A stretch of DNA of 17,522 nucleotides from Pseudomonadota bacterium (GTDB taxonomy: Bacteria > Pseudomonadota > Gammaproteobacteria > Burkholderiales > JABEVD01), in assembly GCA_021811205.1 (NCBI GenBank), contig JAJZPK010000027.1, positions 1 through 17,522 on the forward strand, given 5' to 3'. Shown here in pieces: positions 1 to 7,800 of this stretch; within the stretch, counting starts at the first letter, position 1; every line of letters begins with the position of its first letter. Below the pieces are notes generated by a model that was not told the origin of the DNA, did not search any database, and saw nothing but the letters and a program-made list of their open reading frames with translations. Position numbers and translations under genes: made by a program.

Positions 1-160
1 CCTAGGTCGTCTTTCAATGCAGAAGCAGCCATTTGACCGACAGGCATTTATCGTCCGCTCTGGCCGATTTGTTCGCATTGACCCTTAGGCTGCTTGTCGA
101 GTTGTAGCGCGGTCGGTGTTTTCTCGCATTCTGCGAAAGGTCAGGGAGAGCCAAACCGGC

Positions 161-189
161 TTGTTCTTTTGTTGAAAATGGTATATTTT
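161..189 (+). promoter_or_regulatory. Putative promoter of the brnT-brnA toxin-antitoxin operon
   Basis: A -35-like TTGTTC at 161-166 and a -10-like TATTTT at 184-189 are separated by 17 bp. They would place transcription start within a few bases of the toxin ATG at 197. No Shine-Dalgarno sequence precedes that ATG, so the toxin message may be leaderless or nearly so. The -10 lies inside the palindrome at 178-198, so a repressor bound there would block polymerase. Both hexamers are weak matches and the call rests on spacing and position. Confidence 0.4.
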
Positions 190-198
190 CTATACCAT
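178..198. promoter_or_regulatory. Palindromic operator overlapping the brnT start codon
   Basis: This is a perfect inverted repeat with 8-bp arms, ATGGTATA (178-185) and TATACCAT (191-198), around a 5-bp spacer. It covers the probable -10 and the first two bases of the toxin start codon. BrnA-type antitoxins are DNA-binding proteins that repress their own operon, so this is the natural binding site for the ribbon-helix-helix protein encoded at 450-716. The repeat is seen directly; its use as operator is inferred. Confidence 0.6.
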
Positions 199-460
199 GA
201 TTGCTTTTGAATTTGACGAAGCTAAAAGCCAGGCCAATCTTCTCAAGCATGGCATCAGCTTTGACGAAGCGCAGGCATTATGGGATGACCCCTGGCTTCT
301 GGAAATTCCTGCAAAAACAGAAGACGAGCCGAGATACCTCATGATAGGGCTGATTGATGACAAGCATTGGTCAGCTGTCATCACCTACAGAGGAGCGAAG
401 GTTCGAATCATTTCTGTTCGTCGTTCACGTACCGAGGAGGTGGCACTGTATGAAAGCTGA
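197..460 (+). CDS. brnT: BrnT-family type II toxin (putative ribonuclease)
   Basis: This 87-residue protein matches the BrnT family. It opens with the typical pattern FEFDEAKSQANLLKHGISF (residues 4-22), then a middle segment ending in EPRYLMIGL, and a C-terminal VRIISVRRSRTEEVALYE. In Brucella, BrnT is a small RelE-like ribonuclease that inhibits translation and is neutralised by BrnA. The ATG at 197 is the only start that keeps the conserved N-terminus. It has no Shine-Dalgarno and sits at the end of the operator palindrome. The gene overlaps the antitoxin start by 11 nt, the usual toxin-first order for brnTA. Its codon use differs from the rest of the window: arginine is CGT, CGA or AGA and never AGG. 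This suggests acquisition from elsewhere. The family call is firm; ribonuclease activity is by homology only. Confidence 0.85.
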   Translation: MIAFEFDEAKSQANLLKHGISFDEAQALWDDPWLLEIPAKTEDEPRYLMIGLIDDKHWSAVITYRGAKVRIISVRRSRTEEVALYES

Positions 461-716
461 AAAGTTCGAAGAGCAGTTCGATGCAGGTGTCGATATTACC
501 GCTTCGCTGGATTTGTCCAGGGCAAAAAGAGTGCTGCAGGAACAAAAGCGCGTCAATGTCGATTTTCCCACCTGGATGATCGATTCTCTGGATCGCGAAG
601 CCGGAAAACTTGGCGTCACCCGACAGTCCATCATCAAGGTGTGGCTTGCCGAGCGCCTCGAAATGCTGGGCTCCGGCCCTTCGTCCAGGCTGGACGCGCG
701 AAAACGCGCCCCGTGA
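450..716 (+). CDS. brnA: BrnA-family antitoxin, ribbon-helix-helix DNA-binding protein
   Basis: This 88-residue protein has the CopG/BrnA signature. An acidic N-terminus that would contact the toxin (residues 1-25) is followed by a ribbon-helix-helix domain at about residues 34-70. In that domain a KRVNVDF strand leads to helices containing WMIDSLDREAGKLGVTRQSI and a conserved KVWLAERL. The ATG at 450 lies inside the last codons of the toxin, with a strong GAGGAGG ribosome binding site at 434-440. A longer in-frame reading from 354 is only the antisense-like shadow of the toxin reading frame. The protein is expected to neutralise BrnT and to repress the operon at the palindrome at 178-198. 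The C-terminal 15 residues are basic and outside the domain. The role is assigned from family and from gene pairing. Confidence 0.85.
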   Translation: MKAEKFEEQFDAGVDITASLDLSRAKRVLQEQKRVNVDFPTWMIDSLDREAGKLGVTRQSIIKVWLAERLEMLGSGPSSRLDARKRAP

Positions 717-722
717 TTTTGC

Positions 723-744
723 GCCGAAGCCGAAAGGCCTCGGC
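723..744. terminator. Hairpin between convergent brnA and nitroreductase genes
   Basis: Arms GCCGAAGCC (723-731) and GGCCTCGGC (736-744) pair over nine positions with one A/C mismatch around a GAAA tetraloop. The hairpin fills almost the whole 28-bp gap between the antitoxin stop on the plus strand and the nitroreductase stop on the minus strand. There is no long T-run on either side, so it may act as a weak bidirectional terminator or as an RNA-end stabiliser. Confidence 0.45.
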
Positions 745-1347
745 CTAATTCTTGACCGGGCGTCCCCAGCCTCCCTCGAAGAAGCGCGATTCCATGGGCT
801 TTCTGGCTCGCTCCGCAATCTCCTTCTCCTTGAGCGATTCGTCCAGGATTTCGTGGGATGCGGGATGACCCACAGCGATCATCGACATGCACACATAGCG
901 CTCTGGAATCGAGAAGGATGCCCGCGCCTTTTCCGGATCGTAGCCGCCCATCTGGTGCGCGGCAAGTCCGAGTGAAGCCGCCTGAAGCACGAGATTCTCC
1001 GAGGCGGCCCCCGTGTCGTACTGCCCGAAGCGGTTGGGGGAATCGTTGAATTCGAAGAGCGTATCGGCGAGAGAAATCATCAGGATAGGCGCGTTCTTCG
1101 CCCAGATCTGGTTTCCCGGAACCATGCATTCGCAGGCTTTCTGCCAGGATGCTTCGTCCTCGAATCTGTCGAAAATGATGTAGCGCCAGGGCTCGTCGCC
1201 GAAGCAGGAAGGCGCCCATCTCGCCGCCTCCAGCAGGCTCAACAGATCTCGTCTCGACACGGGTTTCGATGCATCGAGCGCCCTCGGGCTCCATCTCCTT
1301 GATATGACTTCGTGTATCGGATGCAGTGCTTTTGCAGGTTTTTCCAT
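745..1347 (-). CDS. Nitroreductase-family FMN oxidoreductase
   Basis: This protein of 200 residues is a nitroreductase-fold flavoenzyme. It has the N-terminal RRWSPRALD motif (about residues 17-25) and EAARWAPSCFGDEPWRYI (about residues 40-57) that line the FMN site. A later GAASENLVLQAASLGLAAH segment (about 112-131) and the C-terminal GHP turn are also typical. Family members reduce nitroaromatics, quinones or other electrophiles with NAD(P)H; the substrate here is unknown. Two adjacent ATGs exist (1350 and 1347). The second has better spacing from the GGAGG, and the first overlaps the OYE stop, so 1347 is preferred. It is the last gene of the minus-strand operon and is tightly coupled to the Old Yellow Enzyme. 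It ends with TAG, the only non-TGA stop in the window. Confidence 0.85.
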   Translation of the reverse strand: MEKPAKALHPIHEVISRRWSPRALDASKPVSRRDLLSLLEAARWAPSCFGDEPWRYIIFDRFEDEASWQKACECMVPGNQIWAKNAPILMISLADTLFEFNDSPNRFGQYDTGAASENLVLQAASLGLAAHQMGGYDPEKARASFSIPERYVCMSMIAVGHPASHEILDESLKEKEIAERARKPMESRFFEGGWGRPVKN

Positions 1348-2450
1348 CATTCCTCCACGAGTCTGAGATAGGGGTGGGCTTCCATGAAAGTATAGTCCGT
1401 GTAGCCCTCCGCGCCTTCCCCGTAGAAGGTCTCCGGATCGGGCGCGTTCAGCGGCTTTTCCAGCCTGAGCCGCTCGGGAAGATCGGGATTGGCGATGAAC
1501 AGCCTGCCGAACGAAACGAGATCCGCCCCTTCGTTCTCCAGGATCATTTCCGCCTTTGCCAGGTCGAACCCGCCGCCTGCGATCATCTTGCCCTTGAAAT
1601 GCGGCCTGAAGCGCTGGGCATTGTCTTTCAGCACGTCGCCTTCCTTGAGGTCGTTTTCCAGCGGCTCGACCATGTGGATGTAGGCGATGCCCATGTCGGA
1701 GAGGCCTGAGACCGCCTTGGTGAAGACGATCATGGGGTCCGCGTCGATCATGCCGAAATCGCGGTTCGAGGGCGTGAGCTTGACCCCCACCCTGTCCGAG
1801 CCCGAGACCTTGGCGACGGCTTCCGTGATTTCGAAAAGAAACCTGCAGCGGTTCGAACTCAAGCCCCCGTACTGGTCGCGCCTGACATTGCTGCCGGTCT
1901 GAAGGAACTGGTCGATGAGGTATCCCCCTCCCGCATGGATCTCGATTCCGTCGAATCCTGCGTCCAGCGCGTTTTTCGCAGCCTGCGCGAATTCGGAAAC
2001 GATGCCCCGGATTTCGTCCGCTTCCAGCGCCCTCGGGACGGGAAATCTGACGAATCCTTCGGGCGTCCTGATCCTGCCGTAAGCCGCAATCGGGGAAGGG
2101 GCGACGGGCGTTTCCCCTCCGAGAAGGTGAGGGCTCGCTACGCGCCCGCAATGCCAGAGCTGGGCGAAGATTTTCCCGCCCTTTTCGTGCACGGCGTCGG
2201 TCACGCGCTTCCAGCCCGATACCTGTGCCTCGGTGCAAAGCCCGGGAGAATGCTCGAGCCCGCGCCCCAATGGGGAGACCCATGCGCCTTCTGCGACAAT
2301 GAGCCCCGCACTTGCCCGCTGAGCGTAATATTCAGCGTTAAGGAGACCCATCACGCCTTCATCGTCCGAACGCGTCCTTTCCATGGATGCCATGACGATG
2401 CGGCTGGATAAGGCGAGCCGCCCCAGTTCGATAGGGGAAAACAGATTCAT
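1347..2450 (-). CDS. Old Yellow Enzyme family ene-reductase (NemA-like), atypical active site
   Basis: This 367-residue protein has the full TIM-barrel FMN ene-reductase layout. Visible motifs are SRIVMASMERTR near residues 17-27, QLWHCGR at 97-103, GFDGIEIHAGGGYLIDQFL at 165-183, QYGGLSSNR at 193-201, and the C-terminal FGRLFIANPDL. Family members reduce activated C=C bonds of enones, maleimides and nitro compounds using NAD(P)H. Two usually conserved positions differ. The Thr of the 'PMTRSR' segment, which tunes the flavin, is Glu24. The second member of the substrate-binding His/Asn (or His/His) pair is Gly175, while His172 and the proton-donor Tyr177 remain. The gene starts one base after the pirin stop and its own stop overlaps the nitroreductase start. 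It is clearly an OYE homologue; substrate range may be altered. Confidence 0.88.
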   Translation of the reverse strand: MNLFSPIELGRLALSSRIVMASMERTRSDDEGVMGLLNAEYYAQRASAGLIVAEGAWVSPLGRGLEHSPGLCTEAQVSGWKRVTDAVHEKGGKIFAQLWHCGRVASPHLLGGETPVAPSPIAAYGRIRTPEGFVRFPVPRALEADEIRGIVSEFAQAAKNALDAGFDGIEIHAGGGYLIDQFLQTGSNVRRDQYGGLSSNRCRFLFEITEAVAKVSGSDRVGVKLTPSNRDFGMIDADPMIVFTKAVSGLSDMGIAYIHMVEPLENDLKEGDVLKDNAQRFRPHFKGKMIAGGGFDLAKAEMILENEGADLVSFGRLFIANPDLPERLRLEKPLNAPDPETFYGEGAEGYTDYTFMEAHPYLRLVEE

Positions 2451-2451
2451 G

Positions 2452-3144
2452 TCAGCCTTTCAGGTCGAAAAGGAGCAGCTCTCCGGACCCGGAGAGGACG
2501 AGGTTATCCTCGTTGTTGATCTTCGCGCCGTCGCCTGTTGAAAGCGCCAGTCCGTTCAGCAGAATGCCGCCTTTCACAACATGCAGATAGGCTATCCTGC
2601 CCGGAGAGAGCCGATATGACACTTCCGAATTGTCCAGCAGGGCCGCATAGAGGTCCGCATCCTGGTTGAGCGATATTGATCCATCGCGTCCTTTTTTCGA
2701 TGCGATGAGCCTGAGCCTGTTCAGCTTGGCCTCATTGGAAAAATGCTTCTGCTCGTAGGAGGGCTCGATGCCTTTCCTTTCGGGTAGGATCCAGATCTGC
2801 AGGAAGTGGACGGGGGAAGCGCTGGATGGATTGTATTCGCTGTGCATTACCCCGGTTCCCGCACTCATGCGCTGCACGTCGCCTATCGTGATGGTGGAGG
2901 CATTGCCCATGCTGTCCTTGTGCGCAAGCTCGCCTTCGACGACATAGCTGATTATTTCCATGTCTCTGTGGGAATGCGTGCCGAATCCTTTCGAAGGTTC
3001 GACTCTGTCGTCGTTGATGACGCGCAGATCGCCATAGCCCATCTGCGACGGATCGTGGTAGTCGGCGAACGAGAAGGTGTGGAAGCTCTTCAGCCAGCCG
3101 TGGTCGGCATGGCCGCGCTCGTTCCCTTTTCTCCGGTCGATCAT
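2452..3144 (-). CDS. Pirin-family cupin protein (YhhW-like, putative quercetinase)
   Basis: This 230-residue bicupin matches bacterial pirins, close in length to E. coli YhhW. The N-terminal cupin carries all four expected metal ligands at the same positions as in YhhW: His57 and His59 in GFGTHSHRDMEIISYVVEGE, then His101 and Glu103 in GVMHSEYN. The C-terminal cupin is degenerate. E. coli YhhW shows quercetin 2,3-dioxygenase activity, but the physiological role of most bacterial pirins is unknown. The start codon overlaps the thioredoxin stop (ATGA). The next gene, the OYE, begins one base after its stop, so the three are likely translated together. The context suggests a role in handling quinones, flavonoids or oxidative electrophiles. 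Confidence 0.9.
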   Translation of the reverse strand: MIDRRKGNERGHADHGWLKSFHTFSFADYHDPSQMGYGDLRVINDDRVEPSKGFGTHSHRDMEIISYVVEGELAHKDSMGNASTITIGDVQRMSAGTGVMHSEYNPSSASPVHFLQIWILPERKGIEPSYEQKHFSNEAKLNRLRLIASKKGRDGSISLNQDADLYAALLDNSEVSYRLSPGRIAYLHVVKGGILLNGLALSTGDGAKINNEDNLVLSGSGELLLFDLKG

Positions 3145-3497
3145 TCGAGCCCCAGATCCGCTCGCACCTGGTCCATGTCGAGCGATTGCGCCTGCCTGAT
3201 GACTTCTTCCAGGATGGGAGGAGGGGGGGCGCCCGCTTCCTTGAAAACGAGCGTCTTTTCCCTGAAGACGAGCAGCGTGGGAACGGCCTTGATATCGAAT
3301 TCATTGGCGAGATCGGGCTCCCTGTCCGCGTCTATCCTGCCGAAGGAAATGTCGGTGAATGTCTCGGCCGCATTCTCCAGCACAGGAGCGAAGGACTGGC
3401 AGACTTCGCACCATGAGGCGTAGAACTCGACCATGACGATGTCGTTGCTGATGACCTCGTGTTCGAGGCTGATTGGAGTCAATTCCCTGATAGGCAT
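3141..3497 (-). CDS. Thioredoxin-fold protein with CEVC active site
   Basis: This 118-residue single-domain thioredoxin has no signal peptide, so it is predicted cytoplasmic. The fold markers are VEFYASWC at residues 23-30, the active site Cys30-Glu-Val-Cys33, IDADREPDLANEFDIKAVPT with the cis-proline at Pro73, and a C-terminal helix. The classical WCGPC is replaced by WCEVC, which should change redox potential and partner choice. An unusual run of four prolines (APPPPIL) follows the last strand. The gene lies 24 nt after pabB with only a weak ribosome binding site. Its stop overlaps the pirin start. It could recycle a thiol in the pirin, OYE and nitroreductase set encoded downstream, but that link is only inferred from position. 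Confidence 0.85.
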   Translation of the reverse strand: MPIRELTPISLEHEVISNDIVMVEFYASWCEVCQSFAPVLENAAETFTDISFGRIDADREPDLANEFDIKAVPTLLVFREKTLVFKEAGAPPPPILEEVIRQAQSLDMDQVRADLGLE

Positions 3498-3521
3498 GGG
3501 GTTTTCCGTTTGTTGAATGGT

Positions 3522-4847
3522 TCAGTTTAGCATGAGGGATTCCATGCATGAAAGGAGCATTCCCGCCTTGTGATCGATTTCCATGTATTCTTCAGTGAGA
3601 ACCGAATCGTGAACGATTCCTCCGCCTGCCCAAAGGCAGATGCTGTTTTTCGATGCGGCGAGTGTCCTGATCATGATGCTGCTGTCCATGTTCCCGTCGA
3701 AGCCGATTCTCGCGATGCTTCCGCAATAGGGACCGCGTCTGAAGGGTTCGAGTTCATTTATGATTTCCATGGCGCGTATCTTGGGCGCGCCGGTGATCGA
3801 TCCGCCGGGAAATGCGCCCTTGAGGAGGGAAAGCGCGTCTTCCCCCTTGCACAGCCTGCCGCTTACCGTGCTGACGAGATGATGGACGGATGCGAAATGC
3901 TCGACGTCGAAAAGCTTCTCCACCCTGACCGTGCCCGCTTCGCACGCCTTTCCGAGATCGTTGCGCAGCAGATCGACGATCATCAGGTTCTCGGCCCTGT
4001 CCTTTTCGCTCGTCAGCAGGGATTGCGCAAGAAGTTCGTCTTCCATCGGGTCGCTTGACCTCGGCCTCGTTCCCTTGATGGGCTTCGTCTCGACGCGGCC
4101 CTCTTCGACCTTCAGAAAAAGCTCGGGGGAAGCGCTCAGGATGCTGCAATGCGGATTGGAGAGATAGGCGGAATAGGGCGCGGGACTTTTTTTCCTGATT
4201 TCCCGGTAGAGCGTCCAGGGATCGCCCTCGAAAGGGGCCGAGAAGCGTCTCGCGAGATTGACCTGGTAGCAGTCGCCTGATGCGATGTAATCCTTGATTC
4301 TCGAGAATGCCTTTGCATAGGCCTCGAAATCCGGGACGGATTCGATCGGACCGGAAAGCCTGAAAGGCTCCTTTTTTCTGCCTTCACGGGCGAGCCTTTC
4401 CAGCAGATCTTCGGGAATGTCGCCTGTCGATGCGATGCATGCTTGTCTGAGCTGATGGTCGACGACGATGGACCAGTCGTAAAGCCCGAAGGCGAGATCG
4501 GGAAAGTTCGAATCCGCCTTTTTGCATGCAATGCCGGACTGGGCAAGTCCCAGATCGTAGCCGAAAAACCCGATCGCCCCTCCGCACAAGGGAAGGGCGG
4601 TTTTCTTGTCAAGCCGATGCAGATGCTTCCTCAATATCGAAAACGGATCTTCGTCCGAAAACAGGCTGGAATGCCCGTCCGAAATTTCCGTCGTTCCGCC
4701 TTTCGATACCAGGGTGAGAAAAGGGGAGGCCGAAAGTATGTCGTAGCGCCCCAGACCTGCGCTGTCCAGGAAAACGGGCCAGGGCAGATCGGCGATCTTC
4801 TCGAAAAGATCGGGTACGCTTTCCGGATAGGGAATCCGTTCGATCAC
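3522..4847 (-). CDS. pabB: Aminodeoxychorismate synthase component I
   Basis: PabB converts chorismate plus amidotransferase-derived ammonia to 4-amino-4-deoxychorismate for folate synthesis. The product is 441 residues, close to E. coli PabB (453). Conserved segments run in order: SGDCYQVNLARRF (190-202), SASPELFLKVEEG (238-250), KPIKGTRPR (255-263), VDLLRNDLGK (291-300) and GAFPGGSITGAPKIRAMEII (344-363). Lys258 in PIKGT is the aminodeoxychorismate synthase signature; anthranilate synthases have Ala there, which argues against TrpE. The start is a GTG at 4847 that overlaps the hrpA stop (GTGA). The reading frame stays open far upstream, but that part is a shadow of hrpA. No PabA or PabC gene is adjacent, so both must lie elsewhere. 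Confidence 0.9.
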   Translation of the reverse strand: MIERIPYPESVPDLFEKIADLPWPVFLDSAGLGRYDILSASPFLTLVSKGGTTEISDGHSSLFSDEDPFSILRKHLHRLDKKTALPLCGGAIGFFGYDLGLAQSGIACKKADSNFPDLAFGLYDWSIVVDHQLRQACIASTGDIPEDLLERLAREGRKKEPFRLSGPIESVPDFEAYAKAFSRIKDYIASGDCYQVNLARRFSAPFEGDPWTLYREIRKKSPAPYSAYLSNPHCSILSASPELFLKVEEGRVETKPIKGTRPRSSDPMEDELLAQSLLTSEKDRAENLMIVDLLRNDLGKACEAGTVRVEKLFDVEHFASVHHLVSTVSGRLCKGEDALSLLKGAFPGGSITGAPKIRAMEIINELEPFRRGPYCGSIARIGFDGNMDSSIMIRTLAASKNSICLWAGGGIVHDSVLTEEYMEIDHKAGMLLSCMESLMLN

Positions 4848-7800
4848 CTGAACGATTCCCAGAGCTTGTCCAGGCGCTTGGCCGACACGGGAAAAGGCGT
4901 CCTGAGTTCCTGCGCGAAGAGGGAGACCCTGAGTTCCTCGATCATCCAGCGGTATTCTTCGAGCTCGGGGCGCGGGTTTTTCAGATAGCGCTGCCACCTT
5001 TGCGAGATTTCCGCCTGAAGCTGGGCGTCCCTGGGATTGGGCAGTTTTTCGAATCTGGCGAGCATCGCCTTCAGGTATCTCGGATAATGCCTGAGCCTTG
5101 AATAATCCGCCGAATCGAGAAATCCGGGATAAACGAGGTGGTCGAGCTGATCCTTCATGTCCATGAAGGCGGGATTCGACCCTCCATCGAGCTTCGATTT
5201 TATTTTCCTGTAAAGCGCCATGATTTCTTCGAGCAGCTTCGCTGTTTCGGCATATCTGCCGTGCAGCTGCGGCTTTGCGCCTGACACCGCTTCTTCGAAG
5301 GCCGCTTTCGTCCTCGGCAGGTCCAGGAAGGTTGATGCGGCAAGGCGGGAGAGTTGCTCCTTCAATTGAACGGGACTGCAAAGCGAAGAGTAGCGCAGGC
5401 AAAGGGATTCCGGGACGCCCTTTTCGAGCTGGGCGAACTGCGCTTTCAATGCCAGCCTGAAAAGCCTGTTGACGCCCATTTTCGATTGCTCGACCGCCTT
5501 TTCCAGGGTGTCGAGCGCAACCATTGATACGTGAGAGCCCTCGTCCATCAGGGCGGGGTAGCTCGTCACGCCGTTTGAGTCGATGCGATTCGCCAGCTCG
5601 TCGAAATCCCATCCTGTCAGCTGCTTCTTCTCGAAGGAAACCGTTTTTTCGAAATCCTGCTCGGCGGCATTGCCCAGCTTCTTCTTCAATTCCTCCAGAT
5701 TCCTTCCCATCCCGATTTCGTCGCCTTGTCCATCGACGATGCGATAGTTCATCATGAGATGGGGGGGCAGTTCCGGGAATGAATCGATGTCGATCTTCAG
5801 GGCTCTTTTCATCGATTCCAGGAGCGGCCCCTTTTCGTCCATGCATTTGTCCACATGTTCTGAGACGGGGATCAGTTGCTTTCTCAACGCCTTGGGAAGC
5901 GACTTGATGATATGGGTGAGCTTTTCCCTCAGGAATCCAGGGACGAGCCTGTCGAATGATGTCGACTTCATCTGGTTGAGCAGATGCAGGGGAATCGTGA
6001 CCGTGACGCCGTCCATGACATGTCCCGGCTCGAACCGGTAGGAAAGGGCAAGGGCGTGGCCTTCTGCTTCCATCGAATCCGGATAGCGGTTGACCGTCAC
6101 ATCTTCTGCGCTTTTGCGCATCAGGTCTTCCTTTTCGAGAAAGAGCAGCCTGGGGTTGCTTCTTTCGGCTTCCCTTCGCCATTTCTCGAAACTGATCCCG
6201 CCCACGATTCCCTCGGGGATTCTTTCCGAATAGAATTCGAAGAGGACCTGTTCGTCGACCAGGAAATCGCTGCGCCTCGCCTTGTGTTCGAGTTCTTCGA
6301 CTTCAGCGATCAGCATCCGGTTGTGCTCGAAAAAGGGCGCTTTCGTGTCGAATTCTCCTTCGACAAGCGCGCCCCTGATGAAGATCTCGCGCGACACTTC
6401 CGGGTCGATTGCGCCGAAATTCACGCGCCGCTTCGGCACCACGATGAGACCGTAGAGGGTGACCTGCTCGAAGGCTGCGACCTGGGCCGATTTCTTTTCC
6501 CAGTGCGGATCGAAATAATGGCGCTTCAAGAGATGCGCGCCCGCCTTCTCGACCCATGCAGGGTCGATCTCGGCAATCGAGCGCGCATAAAGCCTGGAGG
6601 TTTCGGTGATCTCGGCTGCCATCAGCCATTTCGGCTTTTTCTTGACCTTCGATCCAGGGAAGATGGTGAACCTGATTCCCCGGGCTCCAAGATACCCATC
6701 TTCCGTCTTGAAGCCGATGTTGCCCAGCAGCCCGGAAAGCAGTGCCTGATGGATTTCCTCGTAGGAGGCGGGCTTCTCGTTCATGCGCATGCCCATCTCG
6801 GCGATCTGGACGGAAAGCTGCCCGTGCAGGTCGCGCCATTCCTTCAGCCTTGGAAGGGAAAGGAATTGGCGCCTGCATTCGGCGGCGAGCTTCCTGTTCG
6901 AAAGCGTCTTCTTCATTTCGTCGAAATGTCCCCAGAGCTTGAGCAGTCCGATGAAATCGGATTTTTCGTCCGAGAAGGCCTGGTGAGCCAGTTGCGCGGC
7001 TTCCCGCTTTTCCGAAGGGGATTCCCTAGGGTCCTGGATGCCCAGGACGGAGGCGATGACGAGCACTTCGCTCAATGCGCCTTTTGAGGCCAGGATCATC
7101 CTGCCTATTCTCGGGTCGCAAGGCAGCTTCGAGAGCTTGGACCCGATTTCCGTGATGTTGCGCCGCTCGTCCACCGCGCCGAGTTCCATGAGGAGCTGGT
7201 AGCCGTCGGACACCATCTTCGGGGAAGGCGGATCGATGAACGGGAAGGACTCGATTTCTCCGATTCCCATGCTCTTCATCTTGAGGATGGCCGAGGCGAG
7301 CGAGGATCTCAGGATCTCGGGATCGGTGTATTCGGGGCGCGATGCGAAGTCGGCCTCCGAATAGAGGCGGATGCAAAGCCCCTGCATCACGCGCCCGCTC
7401 CGGCCCGATCTCTGGTTGGCGGATGCCTTCGAGATGGATTCTATCCTCAGCTGCTCGACCTTGTTCCTGTAGCTGTAGCGGTTGATCCTGGCGAGCCCGG
7501 TATCGATCACCGAGCCGATATTGGGAACGGTGAGCGAAGTCTCCGCGACATTGGTCGCGAGCACGATGCGCCTGCTTCCCGAGCGCTGGAAAACCTTTTC
7601 CTGCTCGGGAACGGAAAGCCTGGAATAGAGAGGAAGAATATCCATGCGGACATGCTTTCTCAATGCTTCCATCGTGTTCCTGATTTCGCGCTCGCCGGGG
7701 AGGAAGATGAGGATGTCGCCCGGATGCCTTTCCGCCTCGTCGACTGCAGCAAGGATCGATGCCTCCATGTCCGGATCCTCCTCTTCCTCGAAAGGGCGGT

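Noticed and set aside
2..91. A short open frame at the left edge ending in TAG, possibly the tail of a broken gene
   Set aside because: About 29 codons with no recognisable family pattern, and no start visible within the window. It cannot be distinguished from chance.
4848..6182. Long open frame upstream of pabB that would make an 886-residue fusion
   Set aside because: It lies wholly antiframe within hrpA, shows low-complexity Arg/Gly/Pro-rich composition and no domain. The GTG at 4847 gives a normal-length PabB.
5984..7087. 367-codon plus-strand open frame opposite hrpA
   Set aside because: Antisense shadow of conserved HrpA coding sequence with no domain pattern and no ribosome binding site.
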